From the NCBI GenBank assembly GCA_943371425.1, contig CALRUR010000005.1, positions 152,918 through 216,917 on the forward strand: a DNA stretch of 64,000 nucleotides, in the 5' to 3' direction. The notes under the pieces are model-generated. The model saw only the letters and a list, made by a program, of their open reading frames with translations, was not told where the DNA came from and searched no databases. The stretch comes from CAJBVG01 sp943371425 (lineage in GTDB: Bacteria > Bacteroidota > Bacteroidia > Sphingobacteriales > Sphingobacteriaceae). The position numbers were made by a program, and so were the translations under genes. Numbering within the stretch: the first letter of the stretch is position 1; every line of letters starts with the position of its first letter. Of this stretch, positions 50,692 to 58,761 are shown piece after piece.

Positions 50692-51848
50692 TCAAAATAC
50701 TCCTTCATCCTCTCAAAAAAACCTTTATCATTCTTATCCGGATTCGGTTTGAAATTTTGTGAGTCTTGAAGTTTTTCTAGTATAATGCGTTCTTCGCGCG
50801 TAAGAGTTTTCGGTGTCCAAATATTTACATGTACCAATTGATCTCCTTTTTGGTACGAGTTAATATCTTTTATGCCCTTTCCTTTTAATCGGAGAATTCT
50901 ACCGCCTTGTGTTCCAGGTTCAATCTTAATACGAGCCTTGCCATCTATGGTTGGTATTTCTACACTTGTACCGAGTGCGGCATCCATAAAGCTAATGTAT
51001 AGGTCGAAGATGATGTTGATGCCATCGCGTTTTAAAGCTTTGTGCTCTACTTCTTCAATAAGAATTAATAAATCTCCAGGAATACCACCACGAGGGGCAG
51101 CGTTTCCTTTGCCAGTCATAGAAAGTTGCATTCCATCTACCACACCTGCAGGTATGTTTATGCTAATGGTTTCTTCGCCACGTTCTACACCTTCGCCATG
51201 GCAGGTTGTACATTTATTGGTAATAGTTTGTCCCTCACCTTGGCAAGTTGGGCAAGTAGTAGTAGTTTGCATTTGGCCAAGTATGGTGTTTTGAACTCTG
51301 CGTACGCTACCTTGTCCGCCGCAAGTACCACAAGTGTTAAAGGCCGATTTATCTTTTGCTCCCGAGCCACCACAGGTTTTGCAGCCAACCATTTTAGTTA
51401 CTTTAATGGTTTTTTCTACACCGTTTGCAATTTCTTCGAGGGTAAGTTTTACTTTAATACGTAGGTTGCTTCCTTTTTGCATTCTTCTTCCGCTACGCTG
51501 ACCACCACCTCCGAAGAAACTTTCGAAAGGACTACCGCCTCCGCCAAAAACATCGCCAAACTGACTGAAGATATCTTCCATGTTCATACCACCTGGTCCG
51601 CCGCCATAGCCACCCGCGCTAGATGCACCACCGGCATGACCGAATTGGTCGTAGCGTTGTTTCTTTTCTGGGCTGCTTAGTACTTCATAGGCTTCTGCCG
51701 CTTCTTTAAATTTATCTTCTGCAGCTTTATCACCTGGGTTTTTATCCGGGTGATATTTGATCGCCATTTTACGGTAAGCCTTTTTAATTTCATCGGCATC
51801 CGCGTTTCTGCTAACACCTAAAATATCATAATAATCTCTTTTTGCCAT
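50688..51848 (-). CDS. dnaJ: Chaperone DnaJ
   Basis: A 386-residue Hsp40 co-chaperone: J domain (1-70, with HPD in YHPDKNPG), Gly/Phe-rich linker (about 75-130), four zinc-binding repeats (CKTCGGSG, CGTCGGQG, CPTCQGEG, CTTCHGEG) and the C-terminal substrate-binding sandwich. It stimulates the ATPase of DnaK, which is not in this window. It starts 1 bp after grpE, so the two are co-translated. Confidence 0.97.
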   Translation of the reverse strand: MAKRDYYDILGVSRNADADEIKKAYRKMAIKYHPDKNPGDKAAEDKFKEAAEAYEVLSSPEKKQRYDQFGHAGGASSAGGYGGGPGGMNMEDIFSQFGDVFGGGGSPFESFFGGGGQRSGRRMQKGSNLRIKVKLTLEEIANGVEKTIKVTKMVGCKTCGGSGAKDKSAFNTCGTCGGQGSVRRVQNTILGQMQTTTTCPTCQGEGQTITNKCTTCHGEGVERGEETISINIPAGVVDGMQLSMTGKGNAAPRGGIPGDLLILIEEVEHKALKRDGINIIFDLYISFMDAALGTSVEIPTIDGKARIKIEPGTQGGRILRLKGKGIKDINSYQKGDQLVHVNIWTPKTLTREERIILEKLQDSQNFKPNPDKNDKGFFERMKEYFE

Positions 51849-51849
51849 G

Positions 51850-52434
51850 TTATGCTCCTACAACTACTTTAGCGAAACGTATCACTTTTTCGTTTAATAA
51901 ATATCCTTTTTCTAGCTCATCTACCACCTTGCCTTTCAGATCTTCTGTAGGGGCAGGTATATTGGTTACAGCTTCGTGTAAGTCGGTATCAAAGGTTTTG
52001 CCATAGCTATTTTCCATTTCGGCAAGGCCTTGACTTTGTAAAGTGGTTTTAAGTTTATGGTGTACTAGTTTTAGTCCTTCTTTCAATGCATCAATATCAT
52101 GTGCAGTATCCATCGATTTTTGTGCGCGATCAAAATCGTCGAGCACGGTAATCATTGCCTTTAGTGTTTCTTGGTTAGCCACTTTAAACAACTCAATGCG
52201 TTCTTTGGCAGTACGGCGTTTAAAATTATCGAACTCGGCTAATAAGCGGATATATTTATCGTTTACCTCGTCTAATTGAGTTTTTAACTGCTCCTCTAGG
52301 CTAAGTTCTAGCGTATTTTCGGTGTTTTCAGTGTTTTCTGTTGATGATTCTGCTTGGTTTTCTTCTGCCGAAAGAGGCAGCTCTTGCGAATCAATAGGTT
52401 CATTTGTCATATTTTCCGGTCCTTGCTCTGTCAT
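51850..52434 (-). CDS. grpE: Nucleotide exchange factor GrpE
   Basis: A 194-residue protein with a disordered acidic N-terminus, a long coiled coil (about 45-110, DKYIRLLAEFDNFKRRTAKE) and a C-terminal beta-wing (LHEAVTNIPAP; GYLLNEKVIRFAKVVV). It releases ADP from DnaK. First gene of the grpE-dnaJ pair. No CIRCE operator is visible upstream. Confidence 0.96.
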   Translation of the reverse strand: MTEQGPENMTNEPIDSQELPLSAEENQAESSTENTENTENTLELSLEEQLKTQLDEVNDKYIRLLAEFDNFKRRTAKERIELFKVANQETLKAMITVLDDFDRAQKSMDTAHDIDALKEGLKLVHHKLKTTLQSQGLAEMENSYGKTFDTDLHEAVTNIPAPTEDLKGKVVDELEKGYLLNEKVIRFAKVVVGA

Positions 52435-52510
52435 TTCGTACTAATTTATGATATTTTAATATTCTTGGGGTATTATTCAAAGAGTTTGCCAAAAGAGAAA
52501 ATTGACAAAA
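52435..52510. other. Upstream region of grpE
   Basis: AT-rich leader of grpE with no feature that I can name; the 390 bp beyond it (to 52900) are mainly the heptad, CACAAAG and CGCAAAG repeats listed separately, then a plain AT-rich stretch before the next gene. Confidence 0.4.
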
Positions 52511-52608
52511 TAGCAGGGAACAAGTAGCTGAGAGCAGGGAGATAGGAGCAAAGAGCAGGGAGCAATTATGAGGTGTGAAGTATGAGGTTTGAAGTATGAG
52601 CTATTAGC
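52511..52608. repeat. Long heptad array, GAGCAGG-type grading into TATGAGG-type
   Basis: Fourteen consecutive 7-bp units in unbroken phase. The first half is built on GAGCAGG (GAGCAGG, GAGATAG, GAGCAAA, GAGCAAT), the second on TATGAGG alternating with TGTGAAG/TTTGAAG. The word changes along the array while the phase does not. Confidence 0.88.
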
Positions 52609-52614
52609 ACATTT

Positions 52615-52664
52615 ACTCCGTGAAACTCTGTGCGTACTTTGTGAAACTTTGTGAGCTATTTTTT
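52615..52664. repeat. CACAAAG-family repeat, identical to 53810 copy
   Basis: About 50 bp starting ACTCCGTGAAACTCTG and ending GTGAGCTATTTTTT, identical to 53810-53859, 1.2 kb away on the other side of the broken gene. Confidence 0.8.
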
Positions 52665-52668
52665 AATC

Positions 52669-52706
52669 GTTCACGCAAAGATGCAAAGGAGCAGAGAAGC
52701 AAAGAT
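52669..52706. repeat. CGCAAAG-family repeat, degenerate
   Basis: GTTCACGCAAAG, ATGCAAAGG, AGCAGAG, AAGCAAAG: a decayed copy directly after the CACAAAG repeat. Confidence 0.5.
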
Positions 52707-52900
52707 CATTTATTTATATTTAACATTTGATTTAACTACACATTTTCACCAATTAACACATAAAATAAGTTTTTTGCTAAAAATCTTACATATCACTAGT
52801 TCTAATTCAAGAAATTTGTCATTTTCTTAATGAATGTTAAATTCATTTTAAAAAAAATGCTAAATTAAAAATTCTATTCCTAAGCAACCCTTATAAAAAA

Positions 52901-53767
52901 ATGAAATCAATATTGACCATACTTTTTGCTATGTTAATTACATCAGGCTTGTATGCAAGTCCACAAAGTCCTGATTTCATTGTAATTGGAAAAGATACCA
53001 TTGGTACTTATAATCTTTTGTTGGAAAAATATTTACAAAAGATTGATTCTAATAATACCGGTCAAATGTTCGGATTAACTTTTAGAAAATCAAATTCCAT
53101 GAATTGTTGGAGAGGGTATCAAGCAATTTATACTTTACAAAACGATAGTTTATTTTTAACAGATATTATAGAATGCGGTGAATTATTGTATGGCAGTATT
53201 GATAAAGTGGAATCGCGTGAAAAGATAAAAGCAATTTTTGGCGACAAATTTAAGAACGACCGTGTTTTTATTTATTGGTATGATGGAGTATTTAGTTTTC
53301 CTTTAACACAGCAGATGTTACGTTAGGATGGAGTTTTTTATAAGATATTTGAAAAAGAGAAAGCGATTTATGTATCCAAAGGTCATGTTACAAAAATAAT
53401 AGAAATATATAACTACATCGACGATCCTAAGCGAATAGACAGACGAGATAAATACAAGATCTCGGACGTATTATTTAAGGAAATAAAAAAAGAAAAGTGG
53501 AAAAACAAAATGGACTATGATTGTGGAAATGGTTATTGGGTTACCATTAATGAAAAAGGAATCGTTACTAAAGTCGCAATCCGATTTTATGAGGATGGTG
53601 ATTCTCCCATTGAAGATAAGGAAGAAAATTTTTGTATAAATAAAGTCTACAATGCCCTAAAAGATTTAAAGTTCGATGTAATTAAAGACAAGGGTATGCC
53701 GATATCAGAAGAGATCTATTTAGATGTTTTTCAAGAAGACAATGGGCGCATGATAAAGATAAGATGA
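52901..53767 (+). pseudogene. Secreted hypothetical protein gene with in-frame amber stop
   Basis: ATG at 52901 opens 141 codons (signal peptide MKSILTILFAMLITSGLYA, then a soluble domain) to TAG at 53324-53326. The same frame continues without another stop from DGVFYKIFEKEKAIYVSKG through a second part (MDYDCGNGYWVTINEKG) to TGA at 53765-53767, 146 codons. Codon use and charge pattern are continuous, so this is one ~288-residue gene with a single amber, perhaps from TGG. The family is unknown to me. Flanked by identical CACAAAG repeats. Confidence 0.72.
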
Positions 53768-53809
53768 TTTAATTATACGTTAATAGAGGCACATAGCAGC
53801 AGGCCATAA

Positions 53810-53859
53810 ACTCCGTGAAACTCTGTGCGTACTTTGTGAAACTTTGTGAGCTATTTTTT
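53810..53859. repeat. CACAAAG-family repeat, identical to 52615 copy
   Basis: About 50 bp identical to 52615-52664, in the same orientation, downstream of the amber-interrupted gene. Confidence 0.8.
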
Positions 53860-53991
53860 TCCGTTAACGCTAAGGAGCTCATCACTAAAATTTTCTAAAA
53901 AAAATCCCTAATCTGAATTTCTTAACTTAAGTGAACGAAAACTAGCTGTACATGAATCTACTTTTGCATCATCATTTTAATACAAATAAAT

Positions 53992-54615
53992 ATGCGAAAG
54001 AAAATAGTATGGCTAAGCATTGCCTTCTTAATGCTAAACACGTTTAATGCGAGTGCACAGTATGAAAAAACAGACAGTACACACAAAAGATGGTTTATTG
54101 GGAGCACTGTGTTTTTATTAGGAAATTTATCACCGGTAAATCCTCCAGAATTTGCACAGCTCAATGTTGGGTATCGAATTACGGGTAGAGATGTTATTTC
54201 GATGGAAATCATTACTTGGAAATATGAATGGCCATTGGGAATAAATCCATTTTATAATAATTTATACGGAACACCAGAAGAGAAATATCCCGGATATATA
54301 CGAGATTACGGAGTAGCTATTGCGTACCAACGTTTTTTTTGGAAAGGACTGTATGCTGCGGTACATGTAATGCCTATGAAGCAGATTTTTGTGAACGAGA
54401 AAGGCGACAAAGTGGGGGATGGCTTTCATTTGTTTAATTCGTACCGAGTGGGTTACCATGTTAAATTATTTAATGATCGGTTTTTTATTCAACCATCGCT
54501 TGGTTTAGCAGGCAGGCCTTATCATTCGGATATGCCAGCAGGTTTTAAAGAGAAAGACGATAAATGGCCTAAATACACACCCGAACCAGGATTGCATTTT
54601 GGATTTAATTTTTAA
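53992..54615 (+). CDS. Hypothetical outer-membrane beta-barrel-like protein
   Basis: A 207-residue protein with a signal peptide (about 1-22, NASAQ). The rest alternates polar and aromatic residues (LNVGYRITGRDVISMEIITWKYEW; RDYGVAIAYQRFFWKGLYAAVHV; GYHVKLFNDRFFIQPSLGL) and ends in an aromatic (HFGFNF), as expected for a small barrel. No named family recognised. Followed 17 bp later by a DUF6326 membrane protein. Confidence 0.75.
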   Translation: MRKKIVWLSIAFLMLNTFNASAQYEKTDSTHKRWFIGSTVFLLGNLSPVNPPEFAQLNVGYRITGRDVISMEIITWKYEWPLGINPFYNNLYGTPEEKYPGYIRDYGVAIAYQRFFWKGLYAAVHVMPMKQIFVNEKGDKVGDGFHLFNSYRVGYHVKLFNDRFFIQPSLGLAGRPYHSDMPAGFKEKDDKWPKYTPEPGLHFGFNF

Positions 54616-54632
54616 TTTTTTTATTCAGAACT

Positions 54633-55055
54633 ATGAACACACAAAATTCGACGCAAAACACATTAACTGAATTTAAATCACCCGTGAACTTAAAGTTAGC
54701 AGCTCTTTGGACCGCCTTTACGTTCTTTTATATTTATGTAGATTATTTCCATTTGTACATGCCAAATGTACTTAGCGATTTGCAAGCAGGGCGAGTGTTT
54801 ACGTTTGATATTACACAAGAATTTTTATTGTTTGCAATGGTATCAGTAAGTATTCCGGCAATAATGATATTTTTATCTGTTGCCTTGCCGGCTAAAACAA
54901 ACCGCATTTTAAACCTAACTATTTCGGCTGTGTATATTCCTTACACATTATTCAACCTCGTAGGCGAAGCTTGGATGCATATGTATTATGGAGCGGTGGT
55001 AGAAGTTGTGTTGTTGGGTTTTATATGGGGGTATGCATGGAAGTGGCGGCAATAA
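54633..55055 (+). CDS. DUF6326-like membrane protein
   Basis: A 140-residue protein with four membrane helices; VNLKLAALWTAFTFFYIYVD and YFHLYMPNVLSDLQAG match the DUF6326 pattern I know from Bacteroidota, and GEAWMHMYYGAVVEVVLLGF lies in the last helices. Function unknown. Probably co-transcribed with the barrel gene upstream. Confidence 0.8.
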   Translation: MNTQNSTQNTLTEFKSPVNLKLAALWTAFTFFYIYVDYFHLYMPNVLSDLQAGRVFTFDITQEFLLFAMVSVSIPAIMIFLSVALPAKTNRILNLTISAVYIPYTLFNLVGEAWMHMYYGAVVEVVLLGFIWGYAWKWRQ

Positions 55056-55060
55056 ATAGT

Positions 55061-55101
55061 TCACGCAAAGGGCGCAAAGAATTCGCAAAGGGCGCCAAGA
55101 G
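55061..55101. repeat. CGCAAAG-family repeat
   Basis: GTTCACGCAAAG, GGCGCAAAG, AATTCGCAAAG, GGCGCCAAG: four clear 9-12 bp units just after the DUF6326 gene. Confidence 0.72.
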
Positions 55102-55203
55102 GAATTAATTCAAATCTTGCAACCTGGTGCTCCAAGCTAATTGCTCACTGCTTTTTACTTTTATTACTAAAAAACATGTCTCACAGAATTGTCGCAATAA
55201 GAT

Positions 55204-55296
55204 ATGAGTAGTAGATGGAACAACTCTGATATCTACCCTAAGCTTGAATTTAATATTGAAGAAAAGAAGTATTTTTCTCTCAAATTAAAAGCATAA
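55204..55296 (+). other. 30-codon small ORF, unknown
   Basis: ATG at 55204 to TAA at 55296 encodes MSSRWNNSDIYPKLEF and a Lys-rich tail. It may be a gene remnant or chance; no family recognised and no clear promoter. Confidence 0.2.
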
Positions 55297-55331
55297 TAAT
55301 ATATTTATTATAAAATTATATAATAACAATA

Positions 55332-55862
55332 ATGATAATAGAGACAAAAAATTTAAAAATTATAGCCTGCGACGATGAAATTTTACAAGCAGCCATAGAT
55401 GGAAATGATGTTCTGGCAAGCAAAATTAATGCTATAGTTGAAGATGATTGGACTGAATTTGGTGAACTTGCATTTCAATATGCACTCAATAAATTGAAAG
55501 TTGGAGAGGACGAAAAATATTGGTGGACGTATTTTCCTATCCATAAGCAAGACAATAAACTAATTGGAAGTGCTGGATATAAAGGTAAACCTACAATAGA
55601 AGGGGTAATAGAGCTTGGATATGAAATACGGTCAAATTATCGTAATCGTGGACTAGCAACTGAGTTAGTTATTGGGTTAATTGATAATGCATTAAAAGAT
55701 ACAAAGGTAAAGTCAATTATAGCACATACATTAGGTCATCATAATGCATCTACTTCGGTGTTAAAAAAATGTAGATTTGAGAAGGTTGATGAAATGGATG
55801 ATTCGGAACATGGAATAATATGGAAATGGAAATTGAATTTAGAAAATAGAGAAGAAGTGTAA
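55332..55862 (+). CDS. GNAT-family N-acetyltransferase
   Basis: A 176-residue acetyltransferase of the RimJ/RimL-like branch: IELGYEIRSNYRNRGLATEL holds the acetyl-CoA pyrophosphate loop (R/Q-x-x-G-x-A) and IAHTLGHHNASTSVLKKCRF the C-terminal acceptor fold. Acceptor unknown. It stands alone between repeat-rich gaps. Confidence 0.88.
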   Translation: MIIETKNLKIIACDDEILQAAIDGNDVLASKINAIVEDDWTEFGELAFQYALNKLKVGEDEKYWWTYFPIHKQDNKLIGSAGYKGKPTIEGVIELGYEIRSNYRNRGLATELVIGLIDNALKDTKVKSIIAHTLGHHNASTSVLKKCRFEKVDEMDDSEHGIIWKWKLNLENREEV

Positions 55863-55903
55863 TATTAAAATAATTGGAATTATTTTAAGTCATAATTATA
55901 AAC

Positions 55904-56842
55904 ATGAAAACATCCATCACCATTGCAGGTATTGGCGGTGTAGGAGGCTACTTCGGCGGACTATTGGCTAAACATTTTTATGAAAGCAAGGAGGTGGAGA
56001 TTAACTTTATTGCTAGAGGGGAGCATCTGAAAGAAATTCAGGAAAATGGATTGAAAGTAATTAAAGGAGATTCTGAATTTATCGCTAGGCCTAACATCGC
56101 AACTGATAATGCATCTGATATTGGGTTTACAAAATTTCTAATTGTATGTACTAAGAGTTACGATTTAGAAACCATTCTCCCTCAGTTAGCACCATGTATA
56201 GATGTTAATACAATTATTTTACCATTATTAAATGGGGTCGATAGCAGAGAACGCATTAAAAAAATGTATCCTGAAAATATGGTGTTAGATGGATGTGCTT
56301 ACATAGTTGCTCGCTTAAAAGCTCCAGGAATAGTTGAGAATAGTGGAAATATTCAAACCTTTTTTTTCGGAATAGATGAACAGAAAAACGATAAATTAGA
56401 ACTACTCGAGGACCTATTTAAACAAGCAGGAATTGAGGCAACCTTGTCCAGCCATATATCGAGTATCATATGGGAAAAATATGTATTCATTTCGCCAACG
56501 GCTACAGCTACTTCGTACTTTAATAATTCCATAGGAGAAATATTAGCAGATGAAAATAAATTAAGTAAAATTAAATTGCTGATTGAAGAAGTAAAACAAA
56601 TTGCAGATGCAAAAGGCATATCGCTTTCTGATGATATTTCTAAAAAAATCTTAAACAAATTAAAGTCATTACCCTACGAAGCTACCTCTTCCATGCATTC
56701 CGATTTTAAAAACAATAAACCGAAAACGGAGCTACATTCCTTAACCTATTATGTACTTAATGAAGCTACTAGGTATAGACTTAGTTTGCCAACTTATTAC
56801 ATGATGTATACAGAACTCAATAGAGAAAATGTTATTACGTAA
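55904..56842 (+). CDS. panE: 2-dehydropantoate 2-reductase family protein
   Basis: A 312-residue NADPH-dependent enzyme with GIGGVGGYFGGLLA (Rossmann Gly-rich loop), FLIVCTKSYDL (Lys near the nicotinamide), LLNGVDSRERI and the C-terminal helical domain with a catalytic-type Lys (WEKYVFISPTATAT). It fits ketopantoate reductase for pantothenate synthesis. Because the family includes paralogues and the gene lies in an accessory area, the exact substrate is not certain. Confidence 0.85.
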   Translation: MKTSITIAGIGGVGGYFGGLLAKHFYESKEVEINFIARGEHLKEIQENGLKVIKGDSEFIARPNIATDNASDIGFTKFLIVCTKSYDLETILPQLAPCIDVNTIILPLLNGVDSRERIKKMYPENMVLDGCAYIVARLKAPGIVENSGNIQTFFFGIDEQKNDKLELLEDLFKQAGIEATLSSHISSIIWEKYVFISPTATATSYFNNSIGEILADENKLSKIKLLIEEVKQIADAKGISLSDDISKKILNKLKSLPYEATSSMHSDFKNNKPKTELHSLTYYVLNEATRYRLSLPTYYMMYTELNRENVIT

Positions 56843-56858
56843 ATAGACCGCAACTATA

Positions 56859-56993
56859 ATGCAAACGGTATTAGTGATGGAGTATGATGGAATGGTTGTA
56901 GGCGAATTGAAAGTAGAAAATAAAATAAGTTTCTACTTTAGTTATGCTATTCCTTATTCTTTTTTAAGATTTTTAATTATATTTAAATATTAA
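56859..56993 (+). other. 44-codon small ORF, unknown
   Basis: ATG at 56859 to TAA at 56993, starting MQTVLVMEYDGMVVGELKVE. The first 30 residues faintly resemble the start of HipA-type proteins (VxxxGxxVGEL), the rest is hydrophobic. Probably a remnant; it lies directly upstream of the antitoxin-like fossil. Confidence 0.25.
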
Positions 56994-57000
56994 ATAATAA

Positions 57001-57159
57001 GTTAAAATTAATGTTATTATAGAATTGCCTAAAGAGTTCGATTTAGACTTACTTTTCGAAAAGCTTATTCTTGTTGAGAAGATTAATCAGGGTTAATCTG
57101 AATTTGTTATTGGTAACGTGGTTTAACAAGAATCAATTTAAAAGCATATCAAAAAATAG
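57001..57159 (+). pseudogene. Decayed antitoxin-like gene
   Basis: One frame reads IIELPKEFDLDLLFEKLILV and EKINQG, then three TAA and one TAG are separated by family-like words (SEFVIGNVV, QESI, KHIKK). The order resembles ~75-residue Bacteroidota antitoxin-like proteins (…EKIEKGL…G..IS.EE…KKW). No start codon remains and no toxin gene follows. A dead gene in the 379-bp gap between panE and the next gene. Confidence 0.55.
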
Positions 57160-57221
57160 TAAAGCTCAAATTAATTAATTAGTATTGAAACAATCCATTA
57201 TATGTATAAAATAATTACGAA

Positions 57222-57539
57222 ATGAAAGGATCGGAGGGTGGAATTTATCGCTTATTTGAATTTATTATAGAAGTGATTGGGTGGTTGCGAATAGCTGCAT
57301 CACCACTATTGTTTGGACTTACAATTGGTGGTATTGTTTATTTCTACGAGCCAAATACGGTTAATTTAATCATTGGTTTTTTTATTGCATTTGCAGGATT
57401 GATTGTAGGCATCCTTTGGGCTAATTCAAAATGGAAAGGAAAAGGTACCATGTGGTTTATGTCGAGTGTAATGGCAACAAAAGAGGAGGATGAAAATTCG
57501 GGGATAGTTGTTTCTAAGAAAAATGGAAATAGGAAATAG
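57222..57539 (+). CDS. Hypothetical membrane protein
   Basis: A 105-residue protein with two or three helices (WLRIAASPLLFGLTIGGIVYF; LIIGFFIAFAGLIVGILWA) and a polar tail (MATKEEDENSGIVVSKKNG). No family recognised. It starts after the fossil and ends just before a CGCAAAG-family repeat. Confidence 0.7.
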   Translation: MKGSEGGIYRLFEFIIEVIGWLRIAASPLLFGLTIGGIVYFYEPNTVNLIIGFFIAFAGLIVGILWANSKWKGKGTMWFMSSVMATKEEDENSGIVVSKKNGNRK

Positions 57540-57545
57540 TTTGTA

Positions 57546-57579
57546 GCCTTTGCGAAAACTTAGCACACTTTGCGTGAAC
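57546..57579. repeat. CGCAAAG-family repeat (reverse orientation)
   Basis: CCTTTGCGAAAACTTAGCAC and ACTTTGCGTGAAC; the minus strand matches the copy at 47669 almost word for word (GTTCACGCAAAG, GCTAAG, TTTTCGCAAAG). Confidence 0.68.
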
Positions 57580-57634
57580 GAAAAAAGATAATGATGAGAC
57601 GAAATTTCATTAAATTATAAAATTGAATAAATAC

Positions 57635-58240
57635 ATGAAAAATCTCATCAATATTATATTCTCTTTATTGTTAACTTCTCTATTTGTTTCATGTGATAGT
57701 AAAAATAAAATAGCTGTCCAAGAAAACGATTTAAGAAGATATGAAGATTCAGCAGCTTCATTTGTTAAATGGTTAATAAAAAATGATAGCAGCAAGTTAT
57801 TTATGAGAGTATTAAATGATAATAATCCAGATGCAATAAAGTATCATAAGGTTTTGTCGTCTAAACTAGCACAATATACAAGACCCTTAAATATGTTAAC
57901 AGATTATAAAATTATAAACGATAGTTTGTGTTTTTCAACAATCGATACGAATTTAGTAAAAGATGTATTATTAAACATTAACAGAATTAATTTCATTGAT
58001 AGTAATTTAAATAAACTAGGCATAACAATTTTAGACGAGAATAATTTAGAAAAAGAAGATTTAGAGTTAAATTCATTTACTAAACTTTCAACACCTATTT
58101 TTTCTGCAGATTATAACATGGTTATTTTTGAAGTAAATCTAATCTGTCAACCTCAATGTGGTTATGGAACCGAATATATTTATAAAAAAACGCAGAATGC
58201 TTGGAAAATGATTGATCGAAGAGATACATGGATAAATTAA
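57635..58240 (+). CDS. Hypothetical lipoprotein
   Basis: 201 residues from the ATG at 57635 (a TTG four codons upstream is also in frame). Lipobox LFVSC near residue 20, then a mostly helical soluble domain (ENDLRRYEDSAASFVKWLIK) and a C-terminal part with strands (FSADYNMVIFEVNLICQPQCGYGTEYIYKK). No family recognised. The next gene begins 4 bp later, so they are probably co-expressed. Confidence 0.75.
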   Translation: MKNLINIIFSLLLTSLFVSCDSKNKIAVQENDLRRYEDSAASFVKWLIKNDSSKLFMRVLNDNNPDAIKYHKVLSSKLAQYTRPLNMLTDYKIINDSLCFSTIDTNLVKDVLLNINRINFIDSNLNKLGITILDENNLEKEDLELNSFTKLSTPIFSADYNMVIFEVNLICQPQCGYGTEYIYKKTQNAWKMIDRRDTWIN

Positions 58241-58244
58241 CAAG

Positions 58245-58601
58245 ATGAAAAAGTGCCTTATTCTAATATTATTTATAATTTTTTATAATTCCAGTTTTGC
58301 TCAAAAGTGTTCCAAAACAAAGATTACAGTACTTCAATTAGACACAATTTCTGCGAATAATAATTATGCTTGTCTTACTTTTTATAGTTCTAATACTCTA
58401 TTAAAACAAATATGGTGGAATAAAGCAGAGTATCCAACTAGAAAATTTGAGATAGGAAAAACATACAAACTAAAATTATCGAAACGAACAGGTATACTAA
58501 CCATCGATGAGAAAGGTCAAGTGTATTTCTTAAGATCATGCCGTGCGAAAGATTATTATGTTGATGAAATAAAACATGTGGATTATGAGGTTTGTAATTA
58601 A
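58245..58601 (+). CDS. Hypothetical secreted protein
   Basis: A 118-residue protein with a signal peptide (MKKCLILILFIIFYNSSFAQ) and a small domain with KFEIGKTYKLKLSKRTGILT and four further cysteines. Possibly an OB- or SH3-like barrel. Starts 4 bp after the upstream lipoprotein gene. Function unknown. Confidence 0.75.
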   Translation: MKKCLILILFIIFYNSSFAQKCSKTKITVLQLDTISANNNYACLTFYSSNTLLKQIWWNKAEYPTRKFEIGKTYKLKLSKRTGILTIDEKGQVYFLRSCRAKDYYVDEIKHVDYEVCN

Positions 58602-58633
58602 AAATTTAAAGAGTCAGATATGAGTATTAGTTA

Positions 58634-58674
58634 TTTTGCGACCTTTGCGAAAGCTTATTGAACTTTGCCTGAAA
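58634..58674. repeat. CGCAAAG-family repeat (reverse orientation), decayed
   Basis: TTTTGCGACCTTTGCGAAAG and ACTTTGCCTGAAAG: same word order as at 57546, with more substitutions. Confidence 0.55.
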
Positions 58675-58761
58675 GATTTTTATTTCAACAAATATATTCA
58701 ACTCAAATTATGTGTAGATAATAATAACACATTAACAAATAACCCTTAATTCACAATTAAA

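Noticed and set aside
23734..53767. TAG reassigned as a sense codon
   Set aside because: TAG ends intact housekeeping-type genes here (YceI at 8136-8138, pepT at 13831-13833), so only the two isolated ambers remain, best seen as mutations.
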